Below are positions 52,000 through 60,294 of a DNA stretch of 64,000 bases, piece by piece. A model generated the notes under the pieces. The model saw only the letters and a program-made list of their open reading frames with translations, was not told where the DNA came from and made no database searches. The stretch is from Sphingorhabdus rigui (GTDB taxonomy: Bacteria > Pseudomonadota > Alphaproteobacteria > Sphingomonadales > Sphingomonadaceae). Each line of letters starts with the position of its first letter. Within the stretch, counting starts at the first letter, position 1. The DNA is taken from NCBI RefSeq assembly GCF_014196595.1, contig NZ_JACIEA010000001.1, positions 622,845-686,844 of the forward strand, written 5' to 3'. A program made the translations under genes and the position numbers.

Positions 52000-52419
52000 C
52001 GTATCTTTGCTTCCTGAAACGAACGCTAAATGATGTCGATAATTTTCAGCAAAGTCATCCAATTCTTATTGGTCAGGCAATCGAAATGCAGATTTCTGTA
52101 AAATAAGACTGCTCACTTTATATCTACGCCGAAGAAAGCACGCTCGAAACCGAGCGACGCGTAAACTTCGATTTCTAAATCCTCCCCATCGACTTGCGAT
52201 GGGGAGGGGGACCGCCCGCAGGGTGGTGGAGGGGCCCCTCCGTCACGCCGCCGCTTCGCTCTGGCGCGCCACCTCCCCATCGCAAGTCGATGGAGAGGAG
52301 CCGTCCGCTCCAAAAACCACTTTCCCACACATCCCCATCCATTATCCCCATTCACCTAGCGTGATACAGGCGTTCCGCCATGCTTGAAGGGGCGGGGCAG
52401 CCCTGCTAGGGGCGGCTGC
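52000..52419. other. Gap between HNH gene and lepA
   Basis: Contains the cruciform repeat described separately (52181-52298), the divergent promoter zone for the HNH gene, and the lepA leader. No gene is convincing. The frame at 52384 is only an upstream extension of lepA. Confidence 0.6.
52181..52298. repeat. 118-bp cruciform-forming element with inverted 27-bp ends
   Basis: The 27-bp segment 52181-52207 is itself a hairpin (10-bp arms CCTCCCCATC/GATGGGGAGG). It recurs inverted at 52272-52298 with one mismatch. The centre holds a 14-bp perfect palindrome, GGAGGGGCCCCTCC (52228-52241). This is the form of a REP/BIME-like dispersed element, and sequences of this style are frequent in sphingomonad intergenic DNA (recollection). 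Confidence 0.75.
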
Positions 52420-54237
52420 ATGACCGAACTCTCGCTTATCCGTAATTTTTCCATAATCGCGCACATTGATCACGGGAAGTCGACCCTTGCGGATCGGCTG
52501 ATCCAGCAAACGGGCGGCCTGACGGCGCGTGAGATGACGAGCCAAGTCCTTGATAATATGGACATTGAAAAAGAACGCGGCATCACGATCAAGGCGCAGA
52601 CGGTGCGGCTGGATTATACCGCGAAGGACGGCATCACCTATCAATTGAACCTGATGGACACGCCGGGCCATGTCGACTTTGCCTATGAAGTCAGCCGCAG
52701 CCTCGCCGCGTGCGAAGGCGCGTTGCTTGTCGTCGACGCCGCGCAAGGTGTTGAGGCGCAGACGCTGGCCAACGTCTATCAATCGATTGAGCATGACCAT
52801 GAAATCGTGCCCGTCATCAACAAGATCGATCTGCCCGCGGCAGAGGTGGACAAGGTGAAGGCCGAGATTGAGGAAATCATTGGCTTGCCCGCCGACAATG
52901 CGGTGCTGACTTCGGCGAAATCGGGCATCGGCATTGATGAGGTGTTGGAGGCCGTGGTCACGCGCATTCCGCCGCCCAAGGGCGACCGCAACGCGCCGTT
53001 GAAGGCGATGTTGGTCGATTCATGGTACGACCCCTATCTGGGCGTCGTCATCCTGATCCGCGTCATCGACGGCGTGATCAAAAAAGGTCAGGAAATCCAA
53101 TTCATGGCGGCCGGCACAAAGCATTTGGTCGACCGCGTCGGCTGTATGCGACCAAAACTGGAAATCCTGTCCGAAATCGCGGCGGGCGAAGTCGGCATTA
53201 TCACCGCGCAGATTAAAGAAGTCGCGCAGACCCGCGTGGGTGACACCATCACCGATGCAAAGCGCCCCGCCGCCGAACCGCTGCCCGGGTTTAAGGAAGT
53301 GCAGCCCGTGGTGTTCTGCGGCCTGTTCCCCACCGATGCTGCGGACTTTGAAAAATTGCGCGAAAGCATCAGCAAGCTGCGCCTGAACGACGCATCATTC
53401 AGTTTCGAAACCGAAAGCAGCGCGGCGTTGGGCTTTGGCTTTCGCTGCGGGTTCCTGGGGCTGTTGCACCTTGAGATCATTCAGGAGCGCCTGACGCGCG
53501 AATTTGACCTGGACCTTATCACCACCGCGCCGTCGGTTGTGTACAAGCTGGAGCTGAGCCGGTCGAAGACCGAAGATGCCCGCACTATGGAGCTGCACAA
53601 CCCCGCCGACATGCCCGACATTAACCGCATCGCGGAAATTCAGGAGCCGTGGATTGAGGCGACGATTTACTGCCCCGACGAATATCTGGGCAGCATATTG
53701 AAACTGTGTCAGGACCGGCGCGGCATTCAAAAGCAACTGACCTATGTCGGTGGCCGTGCGCAGATCGTCTATGAACTGCCGCTCAACGAAGTGGTGTTCG
53801 ATTTCTATGACCGGTTGAAGAGCATTTCGCGCGGCTATGCCTCGTTCGATTACCACCAGATCGGCCACCGCGAAGGCGACCTTGTGAAGATGAGCGTGCT
53901 GGTCAATGGCGACGCGGTCGACGCGCTGAGCATGATCGTCCACCGCGGCACCGCCGAAGCCCGCGGCCGCGGCATGTGCGAGCGTCTAAAAGACCTCATC
54001 CCGCGCCATTTGTTCAAAATCCCCATCCAAGCGGCCATCGGCGGCAAAGTGATCGCCCGCGAAACCATCGCCGCGATGCGCAAGGACGTAACCGCCAAAT
54101 GCTATGGCGGCGACATCAGCCGCAAGAAAAAGCTGCTGGAAAAGCAGAAAAAGGGCAAGGCCAAGATGCGCGAGTACGGCAATGTCAGCATTCCGCAGGA
54201 GGCGTTTATTGCGGCCCTCAGGATGGGTGAGGAGTAA
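52420..54237 (+). CDS. lepA: Elongation factor 4 (LepA), ribosomal back-translocase
   Basis: A translational GTPase that remodels ribosomes and aids initiation or recovery under stress. 605 residues from the ATG at 52420 ([20 protein letters not shown]). Motifs are G1 [10 protein letters not shown]3 DTPGHVDF and G4 NKIDL; the LepA-specific C-terminal domain has [25 protein letters not shown] stretch precedes the start. Its last ~38 bp recur after kynU (56422-56459). Confidence 0.98.
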   Translation: MTELSLIRNFSIIAHIDHGKSTLADRLIQQTGGLTAREMTSQVLDNMDIEKERGITIKAQTVRLDYTAKDGITYQLNLMDTPGHVDFAYEVSRSLAACEGALLVVDAAQGVEAQTLANVYQSIEHDHEIVPVINKIDLPAAEVDKVKAEIEEIIGLPADNAVLTSAKSGIGIDEVLEAVVTRIPPPKGDRNAPLKAMLVDSWYDPYLGVVILIRVIDGVIKKGQEIQFMAAGTKHLVDRVGCMRPKLEILSEIAAGEVGIITAQIKEVAQTRVGDTITDAKRPAAEPLPGFKEVQPVVFCGLFPTDAADFEKLRESISKLRLNDASFSFETESSAALGFGFRCGFLGLLHLEIIQERLTREFDLDLITTAPSVVYKLELSRSKTEDARTMELHNPADMPDINRIAEIQEPWIEATIYCPDEYLGSILKLCQDRRGIQKQLTYVGGRAQIVYELPLNEVVFDFYDRLKSISRGYASFDYHQIGHREGDLVKMSVLVNGDAVDALSMIVHRGTAEARGRGMCERLKDLIPRHLFKIPIQAAIGGKVIARETIAAMRKDVTAKCYGGDISRKKKLLEKQKKGKAKMREYGNVSIPQEAFIAALRMGEE

Positions 54238-54238
54238 G
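54201..54238 (+). repeat. Direct repeat, left copy (lepA 3' end)
   Basis: These 38 bases encode the lepA C-terminal [11 protein letters not shown] and stop. They match 56422-56459 at 32 of 38 positions by hand alignment. Confidence 0.75.
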
Positions 54239-54241
54239 CAT

Positions 54242-55141
54242 TTGGCCGCTGCGCGATTGGGGCTCTTGCTTTTGGTCTTGACCAGCGCGGCGGGTTGCAC
54301 CCCAATGACGAAGGAGGCAGCAATGGCACCAGTAGCACCCAAGCGCCTGATGGTGTGGGACGATCTGCTGTCGCGGCCAAAGCCAGCGCCCGATACGACG
54401 GTGCGTTATGGCGCGGATGCCTTGCAGCTGGTCGATGTGTGGAAGCCCGCAGGCGCTGGCCCGCATCCGGCGGTGGTGATGATCCACGGCGGGTGCTGGC
54501 AGACCGAAATTGCCGAGCGCGATATCATGAACTGGATCGCCGATGATCTGCGCAAACATGGTGTCGGCGTGTGGAACATCGAATATCGCGGGGTGGACCG
54601 GGGCGGCGGCTATCCCGGGACCTATCAGGATGTCGGCGCGGCGGCGGATATGTTTGCGGCCAAGCGCGCGGAGTATGGATTTAAGACGGACACGCCGGTG
54701 GTGACGATTGGCCATTCGGCAGGCGGGCATTTGTCGCTGTGGCTCGCGCGGCGGTCGGCGCTGGCCACGGGCGATGCCTTGCGCGGGGATGCACCTTTGC
54801 AGGTTGATCTTGCGATATCGCAGGGTGGCTTGCCCGATTTGCGCGCGCAAACGATGCTGCCCGACCATGGGTGCGGCAATAAAGCGGCGGCCAAGATGGC
54901 GGGCGATGCCTTTGCGCGGGTGTCTCCGCCCGAAATGCCCAAAGGGCGTGCGCGCGAGTTGCAGTTTAACAATGACCGCGACCGTATCGCGCCGCCATCA
55001 TTCGGCGCGGCTTATGGCGCGAAGATGGTGACAACGCCCGATGAAGGCCATGCCGAGCTGATCGCGCCGGAGACCGTCTCCTGGGGCAAGCAGCGCGCGG
55101 TGATATTGAAAACCTTCGGCCTAAAGGCGGCAAAGCCATGA
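54242..55141 (+). CDS. Alpha/beta hydrolase lipoprotein, candidate formylkynurenine formamidase-like
   Basis: About 299 residues from TTG 54242, which has GAGGAG seven bases upstream; GTG 54227 inside lepA is an alternative. A lipoprotein signal (LGLLLLVLTSAAGC) is followed by an alpha/beta hydrolase: oxyanion motif HGGCW at residues 82-86, nucleophile Ser159 in GHSAGG, and a C-terminal histidine near DEGHAELI. HGGxW is typical of eukaryotic-type arylformamidases and related carboxylesterases. The stop overlaps the kynureninase start (ATGA), so a role in hydrolysing N-formylkynurenine is plausible. The export signal argues for another ester or amide substrate. Confidence 0.75.
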   Translation: MAAARLGLLLLVLTSAAGCTPMTKEAAMAPVAPKRLMVWDDLLSRPKPAPDTTVRYGADALQLVDVWKPAGAGPHPAVVMIHGGCWQTEIAERDIMNWIADDLRKHGVGVWNIEYRGVDRGGGYPGTYQDVGAAADMFAAKRAEYGFKTDTPVVTIGHSAGGHLSLWLARRSALATGDALRGDAPLQVDLAISQGGLPDLRAQTMLPDHGCGNKAAAKMAGDAFARVSPPEMPKGRARELQFNNDRDRIAPPSFGAAYGAKMVTTPDEGHAELIAPETVSWGKQRAVILKTFGLKAAKP

Positions 55142-56352
55142 CCTTGGAACAGGCGCAGGCGCTGGATGCCGCCGACCCGCTGGGTGGATACCGCGCGCAG
55201 TTCATGTGCCCCGATGGCGTGATTTACCTCGATGGCAATTCGCTGGGGCAATTGCCCCTGTCGACCGTGACGGCGGGGACGGAGCTTCTCAACCATGCGT
55301 GGGGCCAGCGGTTGATCCGCAGCTGGAACGAAGGCTGGATTGATGCGCCGCAGCGCGTTGGCGCAATGATCGCGCCGTTGATCGGTGCAGACGCGGATGA
55401 GGTGATCTCCGCAGATTCAACCTCGGTGAACCTGTACAAGCTGATCGTCGCGGCGCTCCGCCTCAACCCGTCGCGCAATGTGGTGGTGAGCGAGGCTGGG
55501 AATTTCCCGACGGACCTGCACATTGCCGAAGGCGCGGTGGCGGCGGTCGCGGGCGCAGAATTGCGCGTGGTCGAACGCGGCGCGCTGGCCGATGCGCTGG
55601 GCGATGACACGGCGTTGCTGCTGCTGACGCATGTGCATTACAAAACCGCCGAACGCTTCGACATGGCGGGCTGGACCAAGGCCGCGCACGATGCCGGCGC
55701 GCTCATCTGCTGGGACTTGAGCCATAGCGCGGGCGCGGTGGCGGTGGAGCTGAACGCGGCGGGCGCGGATATGGCGGTGGGTTGCGGCTATAAATATCTC
55801 AACGGCGGCCCCGGCGCGCCCGCGTTTCTGTATGTGGCGAGGCGTTGGCAAGAACAGATGCACAATCCGCTGTCCGGCTGGATGGGCCATGCCGCGCCGT
55901 TTGAATTTGCCGATGGCTATGAAGCGGCAGCGGGCATGACGCGCTGGTTGACGGGAACGCCGTCGGTGCTCGGGCTGAACGCGCTGGAAAACGGGCTGAA
56001 GCTGTGGGCGGATATTGATATCCGGCAGGTTGAGGCGAAATCAGCGGCGTTGTGGGACATCTTCCACGCCGCGGGCACCGCCGCGGGGCTGGAGTGCGTG
56101 ACGCCAAGCACGCCAAGCCAGCGCGGCAGCCATATCGCGTTCCGCCACAGCCATGCCTATGAAATCGTCCAAGCACTCATTGCACAGGGTGTCATCGGCG
56201 ACTTTCGCGATCCCGATATCTTGCGCTTCGGCCTGACGCCGTTGACGCTGAGCCATGCCGATATCTGGCGCGCCGGAGAGAATCTGCGCGCGATTGTGGA
56301 AAGCGGCGCATATCGCCAGCCGGAATTTGCGATACGCAATGCGGTGACTTGA
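55138..56352 (+). CDS. kynU: Kynureninase
   Basis: PLP-dependent cleavage of kynurenine to anthranilate and alanine, in tryptophan catabolism. 404 residues. The PLP lysine is Lys219 in GCGYKYLNGGPGAPAF. The upstream LYLDGNSLGQLP-like motif (reads IYLDGNSLGQLPLS), WDLSHSAGAVAVELN and the C-terminal DFRDPDILRFGLTPL are all kynureninase signatures. It is translationally coupled to the preceding hydrolase. No kynA (tryptophan dioxygenase) is in the window. The region just downstream carries a copy of the lepA tail. Confidence 0.95.
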   Translation: MTLEQAQALDAADPLGGYRAQFMCPDGVIYLDGNSLGQLPLSTVTAGTELLNHAWGQRLIRSWNEGWIDAPQRVGAMIAPLIGADADEVISADSTSVNLYKLIVAALRLNPSRNVVVSEAGNFPTDLHIAEGAVAAVAGAELRVVERGALADALGDDTALLLLTHVHYKTAERFDMAGWTKAAHDAGALICWDLSHSAGAVAVELNAAGADMAVGCGYKYLNGGPGAPAFLYVARRWQEQMHNPLSGWMGHAAPFEFADGYEAAAGMTRWLTGTPSVLGLNALENGLKLWADIDIRQVEAKSAALWDIFHAAGTAAGLECVTPSTPSQRGSHIAFRHSHAYEIVQALIAQGVIGDFRDPDILRFGLTPLTLSHADIWRAGENLRAIVESGAYRQPEFAIRNAVT

Positions 56353-56421
56353 GGCTCCGCCTTATTCGCGCATCGGCCACATCGCGCAGGCATGTGCGCT
56401 ATAGCCTCGGCGAAGGCGGAC

Positions 56422-56459
56422 GGCGTTTATCGCGGCGCGGCGGATGGGTGAGGCGTAAG
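56422..56459 (+). repeat. Direct repeat, right copy (lepA-tail remnant)
   Basis: Reads as AFIAARRMGEA plus stop, in the same register as the lepA C terminus [11 protein letters not shown] at 54201-54238; 32 of 38 bases agree. The preceding bases do not continue the lepA similarity. Confidence 0.75.
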
Positions 56460-56676
56460 GGGCGACGGTTCCGTTCGTCCCGCCCCTTCGTCATCCTGAA
56501 CTCGTTTCCGGATCTTAATACCAGCACCCCTCCAAAAGTAAGATCCTGAACCAAGTTCAGGACGACGGTGTATCGCACGAAGACACGAAGCCACTAGGGA
56601 TGCGCGGGGCCGATAGGGTGGGCACATCGAATCCGTGCGTCATCTGCGCAGCCCATTCTTCCAAATAGGCCGATTG

Positions 56677-56711
56677 GTATACGAGCGGCTCGTATACGAA
56701 CCGTTCGTATA
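56677..56711. promoter_or_regulatory. Two overlapping perfect palindromes upstream of the Z1 gene
   Basis: TATACGAG-CGG-CTCGTATA (56678-56696, extendable to 9-bp arms) and TATACGAA-CCG-TTCGTATA (56693-56711) share a TATA; their centres are 15 bp apart. A -10-like TATAGA lies at 56708-56713, so bound protein would cover a likely promoter. Candidate tandem operator for the cassette 105 bp downstream. Function is inferred. Confidence 0.55.
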
Positions 56712-56816
56712 GACGCCGCGCTACCTATTGGGTGAAGAATACGTCCCGATAGTCCTGAGTCTTTCGAGCCGAAGGCGACCAATGACTTACGATCATTATC
56801 GACGGGAGGGGCGGCT

Positions 56817-58667
56817 ATGTCCGACAAGTTCAATATTTCAGACTTCCTGTCCGATGACGGGCCCGAAAATCAATATCAGGAGCAGCTTAAGCGTATTCAA
56901 GCTGCTGAGAATCAAACCGAGTGTATTGAAGACGCAGTAAACGGTGCCTTAGGTAATCTTTCAGATGGGACGCAAAAGTCGTTTGTCATCTATGGGGAAC
57001 CGCAGAGCGGTAAGACCGAAATGATGATTTGCCTCACCGCTAAGCTGCTAGACGAAGGCTATCGGTTCATCATTCATCTCCTGAATGATAGTGTTGATTT
57101 GCTCGGTCAGAATATGAGCCGCTTTCACAGCTCCGGCATTGCGCCATCCGCACAGAACTTTGCCGAAATCTTGGATCCTTCTGTGGACGTTAAGAATGGT
57201 AAGCACATCGTCTTTTGCAAGAAAAATGGGAGTGATCTGAGAAAATTAATTAACAAGATTGGCAAGATGAATAATGTCATCGTTATTGACGATGAGGCAG
57301 ATTATGCAACGCCGAACTCGAAGGTAAATAAGGGCGATAAAACTCCTATTAATGATCTTATAGAGCAAATAATAGGAAATACGGGCCATTACATTGGGGT
57401 TACGGCTACTCCAGCTCGATTAAATCTTAACAATACTTTAAATAACGATTCTAATATCTGGGTAAAATTCCCTCCACATAGAATGTATACTGGGCAAGAT
57501 GATTTCTTTCCAATGAATATTGAAGAAATTGGAGTTTCTGGTTTAAATTATCAATTGAAACTTATGAGTACGAGAAATGACGATGGAAGTGAAGAACGGT
57601 CTGCACTTTTTAGGTTCATGGTTAATGTTGCGCATTTGAATATGAGTTCAGAGCGCGAGCAAAATTACGCTTTTTTGGTACATACAAGCGGAAAAAAGAT
57701 TGACCATCGTAAAAATTTGGATGTGTTTAGAAATATTTTCTCAGCTTTATCCGATAAATCAGGAAAAAAATTCGCAAAATATATAGAAGAAATATGGAAT
57801 ATTGCGGATAATAGATACAAAGATATAAGTGCAACGAATCTTACTAAATATATTATAAGTAATATAAGCCGAAATGCAATTATGGTATTAAATAGTGAGC
57901 CAGACTTCAAAAAAGTTGGTGGTAATGCTACAAATCCATCTTCATTATTTACTATTGTTATTGGCGGCAATATTGTTTCTCGTGGCGTAACATTTAACAA
58001 TCTTCTCGGTATGTTTTTCACGAGAGATGTAAAAAATAAACTTCAACAAGATACATATATCCAAAGAGCGAGAATGTTTGGAAGTAGAGGTAAGTATCTT
58101 CGTCATTTTGAGCTGACAATACCAACGCCGCTATTTATGGATTGGCATAGATGCTTTGTTTATCATCGTCTGGCGTTTGACTCTATTGAAAGCGGCTTGG
58201 GTTCGCCGGTTTGGATTGCGGATAAGAAGATTGCGGCAGTATCTAGTGCCAGCATAGATCGATCAACGGTCGATTTGGACAAAGGAGAAATGAGCTTCCC
58301 AATTTTCGACTATGATCCTAGAATTAATGAGGTCGCAAACGATGTAAAGGAACCAGCGGAGATCGTTGACGCGCTGGCCGCTCTCATCGGAGCGGGATTC
58401 CCACAGTATTTGCAAACCTTCCTTCGTCACTCCATTGCGCGAAAAACAGTTGGACTGAAGTTATTTCCCAGCGGGAACGTCTTCCCGAAAATGTCGCCAC
58501 TTGAGAAAGAGCGGATCGAGCGTCGACGAGGTTTCCTGACGATTAGAGACTCAGATCGTGTTGGAAATACTATCCATTTTCTGCGAGTATTTAGAAATGA
58601 AGCAGGCAAAGCTCGTCTTTTCTACAAGTTTGACGGTTCGGTCAGTTTCATTAAAAATCTGAAATGA
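56817..58667 (+). CDS. Z1-domain superfamily II helicase/ATPase
   Basis: 616 residues. SF2-like motifs run in order: Walker A GEPQSGKT (60-67), DEAD-type box VIDDEAD (to 162), TATPAR (196-201), then the Z1 region with IGGNIVSRGVTF (382-393) and the arginine-finger-like QRARMFGSR (416-424). Z1 proteins are known from gene neighbourhoods with DNA methylases, GHKL/MutL-type ATPases and nucleases, interpreted as restriction-like systems. The centre of the gene (about 57.3-58.1 kb) is AT-rich with many AGA, ATA and AAA codons, unlike neighbours, so it was probably acquired. The start has GGGAGGGG. Its stop overlaps the next start (ATGA). Confidence 0.88.
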   Translation: MSDKFNISDFLSDDGPENQYQEQLKRIQAAENQTECIEDAVNGALGNLSDGTQKSFVIYGEPQSGKTEMMICLTAKLLDEGYRFIIHLLNDSVDLLGQNMSRFHSSGIAPSAQNFAEILDPSVDVKNGKHIVFCKKNGSDLRKLINKIGKMNNVIVIDDEADYATPNSKVNKGDKTPINDLIEQIIGNTGHYIGVTATPARLNLNNTLNNDSNIWVKFPPHRMYTGQDDFFPMNIEEIGVSGLNYQLKLMSTRNDDGSEERSALFRFMVNVAHLNMSSEREQNYAFLVHTSGKKIDHRKNLDVFRNIFSALSDKSGKKFAKYIEEIWNIADNRYKDISATNLTKYIISNISRNAIMVLNSEPDFKKVGGNATNPSSLFTIVIGGNIVSRGVTFNNLLGMFFTRDVKNKLQQDTYIQRARMFGSRGKYLRHFELTIPTPLFMDWHRCFVYHRLAFDSIESGLGSPVWIADKKIAAVSSASIDRSTVDLDKGEMSFPIFDYDPRINEVANDVKEPAEIVDALAALIGAGFPQYLQTFLRHSIARKTVGLKLFPSGNVFPKMSPLEKERIERRRGFLTIRDSDRVGNTIHFLRVFRNEAGKARLFYKFDGSVSFIKNLK

Positions 58668-59107
58668 TTAGCGAATTTGAACGATATCATGGCGCTGCCA
58701 TTCGCGACTTGGTGGTTGGATGCCAAAAGCCGCTTCGCATCGAGGCGAACGATGATGCTGGCCGGGTAAACACCTTCATAATCAACAGAAAAATTGGGAT
58801 ATATATTAAGCATAGTGCTAGCAGGTTGCCCCCTTGGCAGTTTACTTATGGCGATGAGAATATCGCCGAGGTCGAGCGCCTAAGAAAAAAATGTCGCAGC
58901 GTTTGGCTTGTTCATGTTTGTGGGCAAGATGGATTTGTAGCACTAACTCTTAATGAATTTAGAATGATCAATCCTGTAGATGCACAAACAACTCGGTTTG
59001 TGAGGGTGGATCGTGACAGAAATACGATGTATCGAGTTAATGGTACTGACGGTAAACTTGGCCGCTCCAAGCGGCGCGGGTTGAACGCTATCTATGAGGA
59101 ACTGTAA
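58664..59107 (+). CDS. Uncharacterised 147-aa protein of Z1/methylase cassette
   Basis: The start overlaps the Z1 stop (ATGA), so the two are coupled. Visible blocks are IGIYIKHSASRLPPWQFTY (44-62), VWLVHVCGQDGFVALTLNEF (80-99) and NGTDGKLGRS (126-135). I recall a widespread unnamed family with the same three blocks, (I/L)(I/L)IKYS..RLSPW.F.F, then VFI.LVCG.DGI..L, then SGSDGKL, often near restriction genes. No signal or membrane segment. An effector nuclease or specificity/adaptor role is possible but unproven; a classical PD-ExK triad is not evident. Confidence 0.75.
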   Translation: MISEFERYHGAAIRDLVVGCQKPLRIEANDDAGRVNTFIINRKIGIYIKHSASRLPPWQFTYGDENIAEVERLRKKCRSVWLVHVCGQDGFVALTLNEFRMINPVDAQTTRFVRVDRDRNTMYRVNGTDGKLGRSKRRGLNAIYEEL

Positions 59108-59112
59108 GAAGA

Positions 59113-60294
59113 GTGTTGCCATCGATCCATCCTTTTCCTGCTCGGATGGCGCCTGATCTTGCGCTGAATTCATTGGCATCTTTGACATCCGGTACTGTCC
59201 TCGATCCAATGACGGGTTCAGGCACCGTCGCCCGTGTAGCAAAAAACCAAGGCCTCCATTCGATGGGCTTTGATCTCGATCCTCTCGCTGTTCTTATCAG
59301 CAAAGTCGGGACGACGAGCGTAGATGATGACGTTCTATGCGATTTCGAACAACGCTTTCTGAAGATTCTGAATGCGACGAGTGTTGACGAGCTAGCATTG
59401 CCTTGGATTGATGGCGATCAAGACGCCGAGCGGTTCGTAAACTTTTGGTTTGCCGAGCCACAGCGCGCGGATTTAAGACGGATCGCTTCCCTGCTGCATA
59501 GGAACATTGAAATCGATATGCCGGACGATGTAGCCGATGTGTTTCGGATTGCATTGAGCAGAATTATTGTGACGAAAAAGCAAGCGGCATCGCTTGCCCA
59601 AGATACTTCTCACAGCCGGCCTCATCGTGTGTCCCTTGCATCCGATTATGATGTCGTCGCAGGTTTTATGAAATCGCTTCGTGCGGTTAGGAAACGAGTT
59701 GCGCAAATTCCAAAACAGGGCGTTTCCACAATAAGGCGCGGCGATGCTAGAAATTTGTCTATGGTAGATGCGGAGAGCGTCGACGCTGTTGTAACATCGC
59801 CACCTTATCTGAATGCAATTGATTATATGCGCGGTCACCGTATGTCATTGATCTGGCTTGGTCATAGATACAGCGATTTGAGTAAAGCTAGGTCCAACAG
59901 TATTGGCGCAGAGAAGCGTCCTGACTTACCATTTGATAAAATAGCGTTTCAGTCGATCAAGAATTCGATGGGCGAACTCGACACTTTACCGAACCGCTAC
60001 CATGGTATGATAGAACGCTACGTTGTTGATTTGCACAAGATGATTGGTGAGGTAGCGCGTGTAATGAAGCCACAGGCATTTGCCACCTTCGTCATGGGGA
60101 ACTCCTGTCTGCAAGGCGTGTATATCCAAAATTCCGAGGCACTGGCAGAAGCTGCTAAAGCGGTTGGCTTGAATGAAACCACTCGGCACGAGCGCGATTT
60201 GCCAAGCGGAAGTCGATATCTGCCGACGCCTGAATCTGGAGCACTTAGCAAACGGATGCGCAAGGAAGTGGTACTGACGTTTGCCAAGGCTTAG
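59113..60294 (+). CDS. DNA methyltransferase of the Z1 cassette
   Basis: 393 residues. SAM-binding motif I DPMTGSGT (31-38) is followed by GFDLDPLAV (53-61), and catalytic motif IV TSPPY by LNAIDYMRGH (228-242). TSPPY/SPPY is typical of N4-cytosine and some N6-adenine amino-methyltransferases. The N-terminal HPFPARMAP block occurs in a methylase group linked to defence loci (recollection). Motif I precedes motif IV, and about 190 residues between them may contain a target-recognition part. Starts at GTG 59113 (TTG 59116 also possible), six bases after the preceding stop. It is the last gene of the three-gene operon. Confidence 0.85.
   Translation: MLPSIHPFPARMAPDLALNSLASLTSGTVLDPMTGSGTVARVAKNQGLHSMGFDLDPLAVLISKVGTTSVDDDVLCDFEQRFLKILNATSVDELALPWIDGDQDAERFVNFWFAEPQRADLRRIASLLHRNIEIDMPDDVADVFRIALSRIIVTKKQAASLAQDTSHSRPHRVSLASDYDVVAGFMKSLRAVRKRVAQIPKQGVSTIRRGDARNLSMVDAESVDAVVTSPPYLNAIDYMRGHRMSLIWLGHRYSDLSKARSNSIGAEKRPDLPFDKIAFQSIKNSMGELDTLPNRYHGMIERYVVDLHKMIGEVARVMKPQAFATFVMGNSCLQGVYIQNSEALAEAAKAVGLNETTRHERDLPSGSRYLPTPESGALSKRMRKEVVLTFAKA

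Larger units (their letters stand above)
56353..56816. other. Repeat-rich gap between kynU and the Z1 cassette
   Basis: No gene is supported. It contains, in order: the diverged copy of the lepA 3' end (56422-56459), a GC hairpin pairing 56457-56464 with 56481-56488 that could end kynU transcription, a dispersed CAA-loop hairpin (56545-56551 with 56555-56561, CCTGAAC/GTTCAGG), and two overlapping palindromes (56677-56711). It ends with a GGGAGGGG ribosome site for the Z1 gene. Confidence 0.65.

Noticed and set aside
56677-56711. Similarity of TTCGTATA/TATACGAA arms to loxP half-sites
   Set aside because: Only the inner eight bases match; the spacer is 3 bp and not 8, the repeats overlap, and no recombinase is present. 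An operator is more likely.
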